Shown here: positions 26,176 through 38,690 of the stretch, one piece after another
Numbering within the stretch: the first letter of the stretch is position 1
Layout of the letters: each line of letters opens with the position of its first letter
Source of the DNA: Athene noctua
Lineage: Eukaryota > Chordata > Aves > Strigiformes > Strigidae
Direction of reading: 5' to 3'
Length of the DNA: 64,000 nucleotides
Assembly: GCF_965140245.1 (NCBI RefSeq)
Contig: NC_134040.1
Coordinates: forward strand, 19,119,056-19,183,055
Translations under genes and position numbers: made by a program
The notes under the pieces: model-generated
Databases searched by the model: none
What the model saw: only the letters and a program-made list of their open reading frames with translations
Told to the model about the DNA's origin: nothing

Positions 26176-29100
26176 ATCCCTAGCCCAACACAGGAACCTA
26201 CAATGATATTTGAAGATCTATGTAACATAATGAAAAATTTTCTGCTCCAGCAATTTTGCTGTTCAATCGCTCTGGAAAGCAGCAGCAGCATGAAACCAAA
26301 CCCTGAAGGGAGCAATGAGGTTATAATGCCTTATTACTGAAGTAAGTAAAAGCAAGGCTATGTCTCTTCCCTAAGGAAGCATTATAATATGTCCAAATAA
26401 CTGTAGCATCATGAGGTTCTTGTAGATACTGAAATGAGGGAAATAACAAAATACAGAAGCACACTATCTCGAACCTTCAAAAAAACTTCAGACACCACTT
26501 CTGATTGTGATATGCTACTGCAGGGATCAAATCTTTTCTTCTTTAGTAGTTTTGCAGGGTTTACCACAGCCTCTATAATCCATGCTTACAGCTTAGATAC
26601 GCAAATATTTCATTATGCACAGCAGGTTTGTGGGTCATGAGAAGTTCATTTTCACATGCTTCTTGACACGCACAGAACCATACCAAAAATCCCTCACTGA
26701 GATACCAGCATGTCTTCCTCCTGTTAAACCAACATGATTTGGATCTGGCTGGATTTTTAAGATGTTTTTAAGCCATTTTCAGACATTTTTAAGACTATTT
26801 TTGCTGCCATTAATACTTCAGGAATCATTTCTCCCCAGTAATCATCTGTTCACCAGGCTATGAATTTTAATTTCTCCAATCTTCTCAGAAGCAATTTCCC
26901 TCACTTTCCAGTCATGCCACTCTTTTCTGAACTCACTCTAATTAGGAAAAAACAGTTACACAGAAAAAATTTAGTAACTAGTGTTCAGGTAGAGTTCAAT
27001 TAATCATGAGCAAGATTGTATGATGAGGCAGCCAGCCACAGTCTTAGCGTTTCATTAATATCCTCCCCTCATAAAAATAATATTAAATATTTAGTAACAT
27101 TTTGACTTGTTGATTACTCAAAAGCAAATAAATTTCACACTCCTCTTCCCCCAACATTAGATACTCATGTATTCCCTTAATTTTCAGGAACTTTTATTTC
27201 AGTTCAGGTGTCCCAAGAGTGTGCCAAGACTTCAGCCCATTCCCTCACTGCAATTGATGCTTGTTTTGGTAGTGTTTATTTTCAGACTTATTCTTAGAAA
27301 TATTTCTTTGCTAATAGTGACAGTAACACATGCTGTCTTTACATAAAGCAACTCTGTGGTACACTGGAGAACAATTAGGCTATTCCAAGGCTGCCTGAAC
27401 AGGTCTGACAGTTCTGTCGCTCTGTCCCTAGCATGTTATCTCTTCTGCACTTGCTTTGGTGCTTGTCTGATACTGTGTGAGCTTTCACAGATTGTTAAGT
27501 CAGATAAGAAATAATTTCTAATTTGACAAAAACAAAAAATGAAAAGAAAGCAGAGGACTTGTCCTCAATATATTTTTGTAGACAGTAGCTATAGTCCCAG
27601 ACTAGCAATCCTGTGCAGACTCAGGAACAAAGCCAGACCCTAATGGTGAAAGAGCAGGCAAGCAAGGAAACAAATTCCGGGTGGATTTCAGCTGACATAG
27701 CCAGCACAAAGCTACTGTAAGACAAAGTCAAAACTTGCTGTCATACCCGATGTACGAGAAGAAAAGCAGTAGCCATGCAGCAGCAGCTTTCCTTACTGTG
27801 GGATTCAACCAGATATACAGCCCACAAACATACAGTTCACATGCAGCAGCAGAAAACCACAGTTCAGTCCAGTTTTGTATTTTTAATGGGTTTGATGTTT
27901 AATCCTAATATAGATTTCTTAATGTAAGTACACAGGACATGTTTATAGAACTAGTACCTCTGAAAGGTATTCCTTAAATTTTCTGATTTGGATCCTAGCT
28001 ATAAGAAGAAGTTTATATTATACGGTGTTCAGCCAACTGGTAAATTCTCTTGGTGAATTCAAGTCTAGCACATTTTTTCTTCCTAATGAATTACACTGTC
28101 TAGCATACCAAAAGAGAGACATACATTATCTGCTCTGAGTCTCAAGGAAACAGAATGCAGTGGCTGTCTTGCTCCTTCCCTGTCAGAAGGTTGTTTTCTT
28201 TCACTTTTAATTGTTTGGGGGAAAAGGGAATGTAACTGCAGTAAAGGTTAAGCAATACTTGCTGCCTTATTTGATGAACTGAGGCTCCCATTTAGCAAAG
28301 TGAGAGAATTTTTGATCCCCAAAGAAGTCTCTCAGTGGTATTAATAAGTTAAGAACCATAAAGCTTTTTAGTGTAGATGGAGAAAAAGCAAAAATAGTTA
28401 CATGATTTGAACAAATACAAGAATTTCTCCTCATCACAAACCCCAGTACAGACTAGATTATTTGGTAAAACATTCTCTATGGATGACTAAGTTTTAAAAA
28501 TTGTATCAAGATTTTTATTAAAAACTTCATTTCTTTAAAAAATAATTAATTCAATATATTGTCTTTTTTTTCCAAGGTACTACCTTACACAGGATGTCTC
28601 TCTGAAGGAGGTTAGCAATTAAAGGATTGGCTGACACAAAACTAAAGTGATTTTATACTCTTCAGGAACACATATCAGCAAAAGGCAAGTTTCGCAAAAA
28701 GCAAGACACAAAACAGAAGGAATAGTTCCAACAACCTCAGCTTCTCTGCAACTCCCAATCTCCAGTAAAAACAAAATTAATAAACTCTAGGTGTGGAGGA
28801 GTGGTGTTAGTTCACTTTTGCATTTCCAACGTTTCTGGTGGTTAAACCAGTATTTTGCAGAGCGTGTCCTGTGCTGACAAGCAGTAAGGGTGAGTAAAAG
28901 TTCTCAGACTGCATTTGACAGGAGGGGCAATTTTAGCCTGCTTGTGGGAAGAGTAAAAGGGTCACGGACACCATCAGAGTACCAGACCCAGATACCAGAC
29001 CCCAGCTGCAGCCCTATCCACAGTCTTAACAATCGGTTCAATGATCAGTGCAGCACAGCTTTCCTGAAGGAAAAGAAGTAAAAGCAGGTACCACCACGCA

Positions 29101-32100
29101 CTGGAGGGGATAACTGTCTAATGTTTTAAGGATATCTACAGCATTTCAAAATACAGCAAGGGCTGTTTTGCAAGGAATAAAGAGATTGAAACTAGACACA
29201 TAGTCCCAGGCATACCTGCACATTGCTCTATGAAGCAGCTGTTGGCCAGTGACCCTAGCGACTTGGTACAGTGTACTCTTTTTAGTTCAAAAGTGACTCA
29301 CGCTTTGAGTGAGAGTTTAGCTTTCACTTTATCATTATTTTCATTTCATGCCCTGAGCTATCAACTGCCCAGCAGTAAAATAAATGTTGAAAATAATTTT
29401 TTCAGACAGAATCATGACCTGATGTACAAAAGGACACAAAACCAGCCGTAAGAGAACGATTAATACTAAGAAATTATTTTTAAGTTTGTGTTTTGTTTTG
29501 TTTTTAAAGGACACTTTGTCTGAGGAATTTCTTGGTTCAGATTTGGAGGTTTTTTGTTGTTTATCCTTTTCTCACCCTGTACACTTCAAATAACATTTCT
29601 GTGCAAGTGTTTGAATTTAAAAATGGACTTCTCTACATGTTAAAACACAAACTGCTCCTATACATCAATATAGCATGAAATATATTTCAGAAAACTCAGA
29701 TACTACATATACTAACATACATCAATCCATATCCTATAGAGTTCACTGGTAAAGTTGGTGTTAGAAGATACAGGATTTTTTTATTTTTAAGACTTTGGGA
29801 AAACCATCCTTTTCCCCTGGAGCAAAATTACAAATACCCTTAAATCATAACAATGTTATCTAGTATTTGAATTTAGAAGTTTAAAGTTGGAAAACATCAC
29901 CTTTAGGATGATGAATGAGGGAAAGATTGTGTAGATTTTGGTTTTGTTTAAGGAAAACAACAAAAAGAAACATGTTAATAGACTGCTAAGTCCGTTAGAC
30001 TCAAGACATATTAAAAACCCAAACTATTAATGAATCATAAATTTTTGCTCCCTTTAGACAGGGATGAACTAATCTGTGTAGACCCTTTACATTTCTTTCT
30101 CTTCTCATGTACTTCAACCAAACCCCTCTAAGATATTTATAAGCAATCCTTTCTTTCACCAGCAGAAGTACATATTAAAGACTTAGACTGATAGCAGGTA
30201 AATATATATCTGGCATCTAAAGCTTACTTTTAGAGACTCAGGAAGAGCATGTATAAAAAAATGCATCCACCTATGCTAATGTCCTTTTTTAAAACTTGTA
30301 AAATAAACGGATTGGATCACAACACCATAGCAAACAGAAACAGGAGACAAACGTGCTGGGAAAACTAGAAAAAACTTTTCTCAAGATGAACACTTAGAAA
30401 TTCGTGGAAGAAAACATCAAAACCTTAATATGGTACTTGTGAATCAAGGATGCACATGTCACAGTGCCTCCCACCACCCAGGAGTTTAGCTGCCTGTGCT
30501 CGAGGTCAGCTCCCTGGGGAGCAAGAGCTCCTTGAGGAGCTGCAACTGGCCATGAAGCTCTTCAAAAAAGAGCTGGAAGAAATGACACACCTTCTCTCGG
30601 GAGTCACATCTACATGGAGGCTGTTGTTCTTGCTCTCTTTCAAGGTTACACTGCAGTCATACCCATTAAGTAAAAAAAATACATCTTCTACATCAGCAAA
30701 GTTTGCATATGGACTACTGATAAATTTAATAGCAGAGCCAAGGAGATTTTCCATTTCACAATAACCTTTAACATACAAGTAAATATGCCTTGTATGTTTG
30801 AGAAGAGAGATCTCAGCCTTATTAACCAACAACTTGCTTGTAAGATGAACACAAAATACTTGTGCATCAATGGCCATCTGTTTGTACACACTATAACAAA
30901 CAGAAGTTAATACATTTTTCAGTTTTGGAATGATAGTCTATTGCAGAATAAATAACAAAGAAGATTTATATTGTTATTGCACTGAAATATATGAGGAACT
31001 CAGGTCCATAAAATATTATGCCACTTTCATCTGTCTGCCATCTTTTATCTGCTGTTTTCATTTTCCTTGAGAACTAAGAGCAGGCTTTCTCACACAGCTG
31101 TAATCATTCTATCATAGCTGTGCCTCCAGCACTCTCTAAAAAGTGACTATCTACATCTGTTAAATCTCTTTAGGTTTTTTTCCCCCAAGTTGCAAAGCAA
31201 TTTATAATGAATAGCAAGTACAAATCTGCTTCTAAATTTAATGGAAGAGATAAGTTCATTCTGCTTTCTGGCCAGCTGTTTCTTCCTTCCACCACTAATG
31301 TAGTTTTATCTGTTAGCATATCATAATCCCCCCAATTAAAGCCTTTTTCTATGAACAGATAAAAAAATTTTGTTTTCCAGTCCCGTACATTTGTGAACAC
31401 ATCAGACTCACCAGATACCACTGCTGACAAACCAACAGTTCTGTTTGTGCTTTATTTAATTCTTTGATTCCCTTCTGATGCTTAACAAAAAACCCCAAAC
31501 AGTTACGCTTTACAAAACTGGAGTGAAGGAAAGGAAAAGAGAAACAATAGAAGTGAGGTAGAAAAACAGATTCAAGTAGTTCAGCTGTAAAAGTATCTGA
31601 AGGATTAACTCAAACCAAGGAAAATCCTGCAACTTTATAATATTTGGTGATCCTGCCTTTATTTTTAAAACGGTTGGTGGTGCTCACCCTTCTGGAATTA
31701 CTAGGTATCACTGAAGGATACCCCTCCCTTTCTACTAGTCACTGCTCCTCTATCAGTAGCTGCAGTGATGAACAGTTGATTAAAATCTTAAGGTAAAAAA
31801 TGAAAATTAAAAAAAAAAGTCCTTAGTTCTAAGTTAACTAAGTTTCTGCTCCAGACAACTAGCCCACCAAGCCCCCAAATCTAATGTTTAATTAGCCTAA
31901 TTAAATTCTGGGTGTATATATGTGACCATATATACAGTCAACTATGAGTCAACAGTGTTTACTAGCAGTGCAAATGCAGGGGCAGAGAAATTCAGGATTC
32001 ATGCTTATAAGGAGAGTTATTTCCATTCCCTACATCCCTCCCACAGTAATGTGCTACCATTTTTCTTCTGAATAAACTCTGATTCCAGAATGTACCATTT

Positions 32101-32141
32101 GCCAGTGAGGACAACTACTGACCCTCCCATAACATTAAGTC

Positions 32142-32158
32142 TTTTTTTTTTTTTTTTT
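32142..32158. repeat. T17 homopolymer
   Basis: Seventeen T on the + strand, directly followed by CCC. No flanking retroelement could be identified. Confidence 0.9.
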
Positions 32159-33374
32159 CCCTTAAGGTATCTCTGCAACAAAGAAGAATCAATCGCCTAA
32201 AAAGGCAGACAAAAATCGGTTAGTTTCTTAGCTACATTTTATCTGTCACTGCTTTGATTTGTATCCATAGCTTTGTACAGAGGACACAGCAGTACAGAGC
32301 CTGAAAAAATCTTACTTCAGATGGAAACATTCCTATGTGAGATAGAAGAAAGTAAGCAGAATTTCTCTTGGCTTGGAAGCTGGAACATCTTTAATGAAGT
32401 TACAAAATTCTAAGAATTCTTTATCTTAGTCTAGATTATTTCAAATTGATAAAGCAAAGTAAGCTAACTGAAGTGTGGTTTTACATCTTATTCTGTACAT
32501 GTTAATCTCCACTGAGGTATATGCAATGCAGTTGTGTCATAGTATTATGCTATTTCCATTTTGTATATTCTTCTAGGTAAGTACTGCAACTGCAAATTAA
32601 TTTTGACCAGTACTGATACCTGCTAATAAGGAAAGTTACTTTTGTATGTAGCAGGCTGTTGTGCAGAATACTAGTGCTGAAAATGGTATTTCTGCTAATA
32701 ATCACCAAGATAACTGATAGGAAAAAGAAACTTTTTATTTTTTTTCCCTCTTTTATGTGTGCATACAGAATATCATAATGAAGTTATATCCAACAGACCC
32801 TTTAAGGCTGTCATTTCAAGCATTAAATACAAATCAGGACATACTAGTTTCAGATTTGCCATAGTATTGCTAATATACGGGAAGAGTGAACCAGGCACAG
32901 TTATAACTGAAGACAGGTAGTTAGAAAATGTAAAAAATAAAGGTTAAAAGAAAAAATGAGCTCACAGGAAAGAAAAGGGAAAAGACAGAAGCAGTTGGAC
33001 TGATTATGTGGCTTCTGGCATGATTTGGGTATTGCAAACTCTTGTTTAAATTACCCACTCAGTAAAAGCAATAAACAATGTTATAATGACTGATCCAAGA
33101 GCAATGCACAGTTGAGGAAGACAGCATCAACTGATCGAACATTCACAGAGAGAAAATGTTTGTAGCACTCCTGAATGTAAAGAACGTCACCAAAGTGATG
33201 TGTGGGGTCAAAGTCATTCATACTGGAATAACTGAAATCCAGGCTCACGTTCCAGTTACTACTTATAAAAATGAGCAAGTCCAATAGTGCTATAGACCTG
33301 CCGTGTGTTTTGAAATAGGTACTTTCTACTAATTTATTTAATCGCCTCTCTCCAAGGTCTTTTTTTTTTTTTTG

Positions 33375-33415
33375 TTTTCCAAGTGAATATGAATATGAAA
33401 TATTCACTTGGAAAA
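33375..33415. repeat. Perfect 15-bp inverted repeat
   Basis: TTTTCCAAGTGAATA at 33375-33389 is followed, after an 11-bp spacer, by its exact reverse complement at 33401-33415. A hairpin or cruciform could form. The stem is shorter than that of a typical microRNA precursor. Confidence 0.85.
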
Positions 33416-33443
33416 ACATATTAAAACATATGAAGAAAAGGGG

Positions 33444-33458
33444 ATATATATATATATA
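33444..33458. repeat. (AT)n dinucleotide run
   Basis: About seven and a half AT units, 30 bp from the inverted repeat. Confidence 0.85.
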
Positions 33459-36090
33459 AACTCTTTTGGTTATATATTACACTTTCTACTTGTAATTTTT
33501 GAATCTCTGTAGATTTAAAATACAAAAGATTTCTACTGATGCTGAAAAGGACATCCAACCAGAAGATTTTAATGTCTTGTTAAGATTTTCTAAAGTAGCA
33601 CAAATTAGACTGTTATTCTAGATCAGGAACACTAACAGGTACCATGACTCAATCTCATGCACTAAAATTTGCTTATGCTATCTCTGCCTCAAAGTAAAAG
33701 CTGAAATATAACTTACTAGAATGCACTAACAGTAAATCAGGTAGATATAGCATACTGATGGTCACCCCTTTCCAGTGATTTCCTCAATTTAAAGTGCTAA
33801 ATTGAATCAGCTAAAAAAGCAAATTCATAGTTACTTCAAAAAGTAAAAAAAAAAATTAAAAAAATAAAAAAAATTGCTGTGTGATATTGCTGTGCCTTAA
33901 TAGTACAAGTGTTAGCTATACTAATATAATGCTGATCAATATGTACTCTACATAATCCTCATCCCCCCTGATTTACTATCATACTTGATAAATGGAATTA
34001 TTGAGTATTTTAACACTACAAGAACCTAAAGATTCACATATTTGTTTTAGAGTATTTAATATTCATCACTCTACAAGACAAGACTAACTCTGCTTCAGGA
34101 CATCATCTTTAGCAAGGATAGCACTGAAGCAGCATGTCCTCAAGATGTACTGAAGACAGTGAAACTTGAACATATACATAAAGTTACCAGAAGGAATTAC
34201 ATTGTTGTGGCACTAATGTTACACGAGGCAGAATTAAAGGGCATTGTTAAATGTTTTGGAAAAGAGTAATTCCTCTGAAGGTCAAGAGCAGGTTGACTCG
34301 CTTCAGAAAGAAAATCAACAACAAACCTCACCAGCTGTGACATTACCTTGATAGATATTTTCTGCATGTTTTAAGCACTGTATTGAAAAATTTAAAGAGA
34401 AAAAAAAAGTGGAAGAAAAGCAATATCCACTGGCATAAGTAACATAACAGACGGACAGGAGCAGAACCTGAGCTGAGCTACATCTATTAGGAGATATTTC
34501 TAATGAAAAGGAAGAAGCTGAACACCCTGATAGGAATTCTGTTATTTACAAACACTATTCTGTTTAGATATAATAATGTCACATCAATATTGAAAAAAAG
34601 AATAGTTAAAAAATAAAAATGACACAGCCTCCTTGCACAGAGGATAATTCCTTTATTTTATGAATCTTATGTTTTACGTTGCTGTAGAATTATTTTTAGG
34701 TGCTACATCTTTCTGGCCTTTGTAGCTTTTAAGACTTGGCCATAATCAGCAGTACAATAGGGATGATGTAAGTATACAAATATCTATGCACATAAAGTAG
34801 TATTTTCTACTTACAGAGTTTTCACGTACAACAGAAATCTATAGTCTTGTTCAAATGCTAAATGGTCCAGGAGTGAGAGCAGGAGCTCTCGTTCTACCTT
34901 CAGAAAACTAAAATGCATCTTTGCCAAAATACCATCAAGGTGGTTAACTGTCTCAGGGTTTTTTAGTTATCCTTTTTTAATTAAGAAAGAAAAGTTATTT
35001 TTAGTTATCCAAGAAAATATATAATTGTGAGGCTTACTTTGTTAGTATTTGAAAAATTATTTCAGATCTTATTATGATAGCCATTGAAATATGAGTTATT
35101 GCTATTTTGTCCTCCCTATCACTACCTGCTAATGTTTACATCCAGCATTATTTTTTCTTTGATTTTTGCTTGTTAAGCTTTTTTTCATCTCTGCCCATAT
35201 TTTTGTCATTTTACTGCTGCACACAGAAATTAAAGAAGAGGGTGAAAGATATGCTGATTTTAATTTAAATTATTTTGTTCCATATATTTAATCATATTAA
35301 ATAGATTGTCAAATTAGTGATTAAAGCAAGTAGAGAAAAATCTGTACAACAAAGAGATTTTTCAGGCTTTATAGTACTCATACACAACAGAAAATAAATT
35401 TGTCTTACTTGTTATGTATCTGTTGAGGACAAAATTAAAACTAAATTTGTTCTATACAATTAAGGAAAAATATAATGAATGAATATTTAGTATTTCTTAA
35501 AACCCCAATTGCTTAAATATTGAACAACACAATAATTATTCTACAAATTAACATGAAAAGGTAATCAAACTATCACTTCATTATGTAATATTTATCGTAG
35601 TTATGACATGATGAATGACGGCTTCTTACATGAATTTTGAGTTCTCTTACCTGTGTTTCAGATTATCTTTATCTGGTTCATCTGAGTAATCTTAAATAGA
35701 AAAGGTGTAGCAAGCACTAAAGAACAGCAGAAACAGGACTTCACACTATTGGCAAGTAGCCTTTTTTCCAGGTTACAGGATCAGGCCACACTTGCTTATT
35801 CTTTTTGATCCCATAGGCCTGGACTTACTGCTAAGGCTGCTCTGCAAAAAAATGCACCACTACCTCTTCTACTACAGATTAATCTTATAAAGGACATTAG
35901 TGTTTTGAATCCCAAATGGATGGACTACCTCTCAGAAATCCTAAATCAGACATTTATTCAGATACATATTTGTGCCTATCAGAGGGCTGAGAAAACTCCC
36001 TCTACTTGCATATTGATAGATTTACTCTACTTCAGAAATAAATGGAAGGGAGGGTGGAACACAGGCAGAATTAAACAGTTTTCTCTCTAT

Positions 36091-36095
36091 GCTCT
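36091..36095. repeat. Target-site duplication, left copy (GCTCT)
   Basis: The five bases outside the left LTR end are GCTCT. The five bases outside the right LTR end (41920-41924) are GCTGT, which match at four of five positions. This supports both LTR ends as the original insertion boundaries of one provirus. Confidence 0.6.
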
Positions 36096-36194
36096 TGTTT
36101 TTTAAACTGCACCAGTAGGCAATCACCACATGGCCAGACATTTGCTTACACACACACACAACCCCCTGCCCTGGCCCTTGAAATAGGGGAGGGA

Positions 36195-36242
<48 letters not shown>

Positions 36243-36331
36243 TAGGTTGAATTAAAAAATTGTTAATAATAACAAAAAATAGTAACAGTAACAATATTAA
36301 GTCCAAATGGGTAATGTACAGTAGTATATAA
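36096..36331 (-). repeat. 3' LTR, truncated (U3 half missing)
   Basis: This is homologous to 41510-41686 of the 5' LTR. Shared blocks are ATCACC followed by TGGCCAG, AATAGGG-AGGGACAAAA, TTTGTAGGTTGAA and AAGTCCAAATGGGTAAT-TACAGTAGT. Similarity stops at about 36331. The promoter half seen in the 5' LTR (TATATAA and the TGTCCTGG end) is absent; pol-end sequence lies only about 140 bp further on. It also holds a CA run (36149-36162) and an A43 tract not seen in the other LTR. Confidence 0.8.
36196..36238. repeat. A43 homopolymer inside the 3' LTR
   Basis: Forty-three consecutive A on the + strand (T in the element's sense). The equivalent place in the 5' LTR has nine A. It is an expansion of a homopolymer already present in the LTR; its true length may be affected by assembly error. 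Confidence 0.9.
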
Positions 36332-36475
36332 CTTTGGGTTCCATATGTCATGATAGTCTTTAAAAATGGAGGAACAAAGTGAAGTTGGCTCAGTCAGTGA
36401 ACAGGAGGCTTTGGATGTGGCAGGAGGATGTTGTGGGGCACCAACTGAAATAACAGGGTTATTTGACAGTTTGAT
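36332..36475 (-). other. ERV segment between the pol end and the partial 3' LTR
   Basis: About 144 bp with no open frame of note. The polypurine tract and LTR U3 would be expected here. Neither was recognised, which suggests a deletion that removed them. Confidence 0.5.
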
Positions 36476-37280
36476 TCATTGGCTATTTTCACCTAAAATC
36501 AAATCCTGAGGCACACATTGGACTTCTCTGTCCTTCTGCATTACCCACCAAGTTTATCCAGGTCCTTGGGCAAAAGTCATTCCACACATGGATTTACCTT
36601 TACACAATTCAGGAATAATCCAGACTGTCTTCCCCAGCATATTTTTAATGCGCAATATGGGGGCCCTATCCCCATCTACAGTATGTAGGAGGTTTGATTG
36701 AGCAGGGCCCGTTTCCTTGGCAGATCCTCTGGTATTGATTAACCAGGTGGCTTTTGATAAATGGACGTCCCAGTGTTTGAAAGTTCCACCACCCCTTGCT
36801 CTCAGTGTAACTTTTAGCAACCCACTGTACCGCTCAATTTTCCCAGAGGCTGGTGCATGGTAGGGAATGTGATATATCCACTCGATACCATGTTCTTTGG
36901 CCCAAGCATCTATGAGGTTGTTTTGGAAGTGTGTCCCATTATCTGACTCAATTCTGTCTGGTGTACCATGCTGCCATACAACTTTCTCCTCAAGGCCTTA
37001 AAGGGTGTTCCGGACAGTGGCATGGGGCACGGCATGAGTTTCCAACCATCTGGTGGCTGTTCCACCATTGTAAGCACATAGTGTTTGCCATGCTGAGTTT
37101 GTGGGAGCATGATATAATCAATCTGCCAGGCCTCTCCATATATATATTTTAACCATTGTCCTCCACACCAAATGGGCTTTAACTCTTTGGCTTGCTTGAT
37201 CATGGCACAAGTCTCACATTCATGGATTACCTGTGCAATAACATCCATGGTTAACTCCACCCCTCGGTCAGAGCCCATTT
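36476..37280 (-). pseudogene. ERV integrase remnant
   Basis: The zinc-binding part is visible as spaced histidines at the end of the RNase H frame (WAHDSSGHQG) and a CETC pair at about 37218-37207. The catalytic core follows: the first acidic residue lies in WQIDYI (Asp codon 37119-37117), the second in SDNG (36943-36941), and the third in GKIERY (36835-36833). All three DDE residues survive, but in different reading frames. Frameshifts occur near 37270 and between about 37060 and 36950. The C-terminal frame stops at TAA 36556-36554, and the family-like reading resumes in another frame up to TGA 36478-36476. The protein cannot be made. Confidence 0.88.
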
Positions 37281-37799
37281 ATATGTTGCATCTCTCCCCT
37301 GATGGCCTGAGGAGTCATGGGCCCAGCGAGCCAGAAATTGTTCACCCTTATGTTGCCAATCCAGATCTACTTGAGCCACCTTAATCTTAGCAGCTTGATC
37401 CACCTGTGGGTTGTTCTGATGTTCTTCAGTGGCCCGGCTCTTGGGTACATGAGCATCTATATGACGTACTTTCACAACTAGATTCTCTACCCAAGCAGCA
37501 ATATCTTGCCATAATCCAGCAGCCCAGACGTGTGTGCCTCTGTGCTGACAGTTGCTCTGTTTCCACTGCTGTAACCACCCCCACAGCGCATTTGCCACCA
37601 TCCATGAGTCAGTACAGAGGTAGAGCACCGGCCACTTTTCTTGCTCAGCGATATTCAAGGCCAGCTGGATGGTTTTCACCTCTGTGAACTGACTCAATTC
37701 ACCTCCTTCAGTGACCAGCCATGTGGGTCTCCACGCAGCTGCTTTCCACCTTTGATGTTTCCCCACTATGCGACAGGACCCGTCGGCAAACAGAGCATA
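37251..37799 (-). pseudogene. ERV RNase H remnant
   Basis: RNase H degrades the RNA of the RNA-DNA hybrid during reverse transcription. The first Asp lies in the ADGS motif (37784-37782), a Glu in SQFTEVK near 37682, a second Asp in CTDSWMV (37610-37608), and the conserved HIDAH and NNPQVDQ motifs follow. The catalytic residues look preserved in one frame of about 180 codons, the longest uninterrupted piece of the provirus. A TGA at 37802-37800 cuts it from the preceding domain, and TAA at the end of the frame (about 37253-37251) separates it from integrase by a frameshift. Confidence 0.88.
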
Positions 37800-38690
37800 T
37801 CACTTCTCATTATCCAGTAGTTTATTATATGGTGGGGCCTCTTCAGCACACGTTATCTCTTCCTCTGGCACCATTCCAAAATCTTTGCCTTCTGCCAATT
37901 TGTGATCACTTCCAGTATTCCTGGACGGCTGCGGCTCCCTATTTGAGCCCATTGTATAATTAAAGCAACCGTTTACTCCATGTGGCATCAGTTGCCATGC
38001 AATGTAGATGTAGAGGGGACACACCCTTTGAACATCCAGCCCAGCACCGGCAGTCGGCATGCCAAGAGGAGCTGTGCTTCAGTCCCGATCACCTCTGAAG
38101 CAGCTCGGACTCCTTCGTACGCTGCCAGTATCTCCTTTTCGGTTGGAGTGTAGCGGTCCTCGCATCCTCTGCATCCCCAACTCCAAAACCCCAGGGGTCA
38201 ACCCCGAGTCTCCCCTGGTTCTCTCTGTCAGAGACTCCAGGTAGGGCCTTTCTTCACGGCTGCAGTGTAGAGCACATTTTTAACATCTTGTCCTGTCCGA
38301 ACTGGCCTGAGGGCTACTGCATGGACTGTTTCCTGTTTAATTTGTTCAAAAGTTTTCTTTCCTCCAGGCCCCATATGAAATCATTTTTTTCCAGGTCACT
38401 TGATAGAGAGGTCTTACAATCTGACTGTAATTTGGAATGTGCAGTCTCCAGAAACAAACCTAAGAAAGCTTGTGTTTCCTTTCTGTTAGTTGGTGGGGAC
38501 ATAGCTGCTATTTTATTAATCACCTCCACTGGAATCTGATGACGTACATCTCACCATTTTACTCCTAAAACTGACTCTCTTGTGCAGGCCCCTTGACCTT
38601 ACCCCACTTTATGGCAAAACCAGCTCTCAGAAGGATTTGGATTACTCTCTCCCCTTTCTCAAAAACTTCTTCTGCTGTATTACCCCATAT
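37800..38690 (-). pseudogene. ERV reverse transcriptase thumb and connection remnant
   Basis: The stretch 38529-38314 reads as an RT thumb-like segment containing EVINKIAAMSPPTNRKETQ. The stretch 38060-37803 reads as the connection toward RNase H and ends at the TGA 37802-37800. Between these, around 38060-38310, the reading needs at least two frame changes. No function is possible. Confidence 0.75.

Larger units (their letters stand above)
26176..36090 (-). other. Non-coding stretch, probable intron
   Basis: AT-rich sequence with no recognised exon. Inside it are a GC-richer patch near 30450-30620 with overlapping open frames on both strands, a T17 tract at 32142-32158, a perfect inverted repeat at 33375-33415, an (AT)n run at 33444-33458 and a 112-codon minus-strand frame at 33081-33419 that resembles no family I know. 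Confidence 0.5.

Noticed and set aside
25903..26340. 145-codon + strand open frame
   Set aside because: It runs through a CR1 fragment in a register that does not give CR1 protein and continues into unrelated sequence.
33081..33419. Inverted repeat plus open frame as a small DNA transposon
   Set aside because: There are no matching outer terminal repeats or target duplications, and the protein has no transposase motif.
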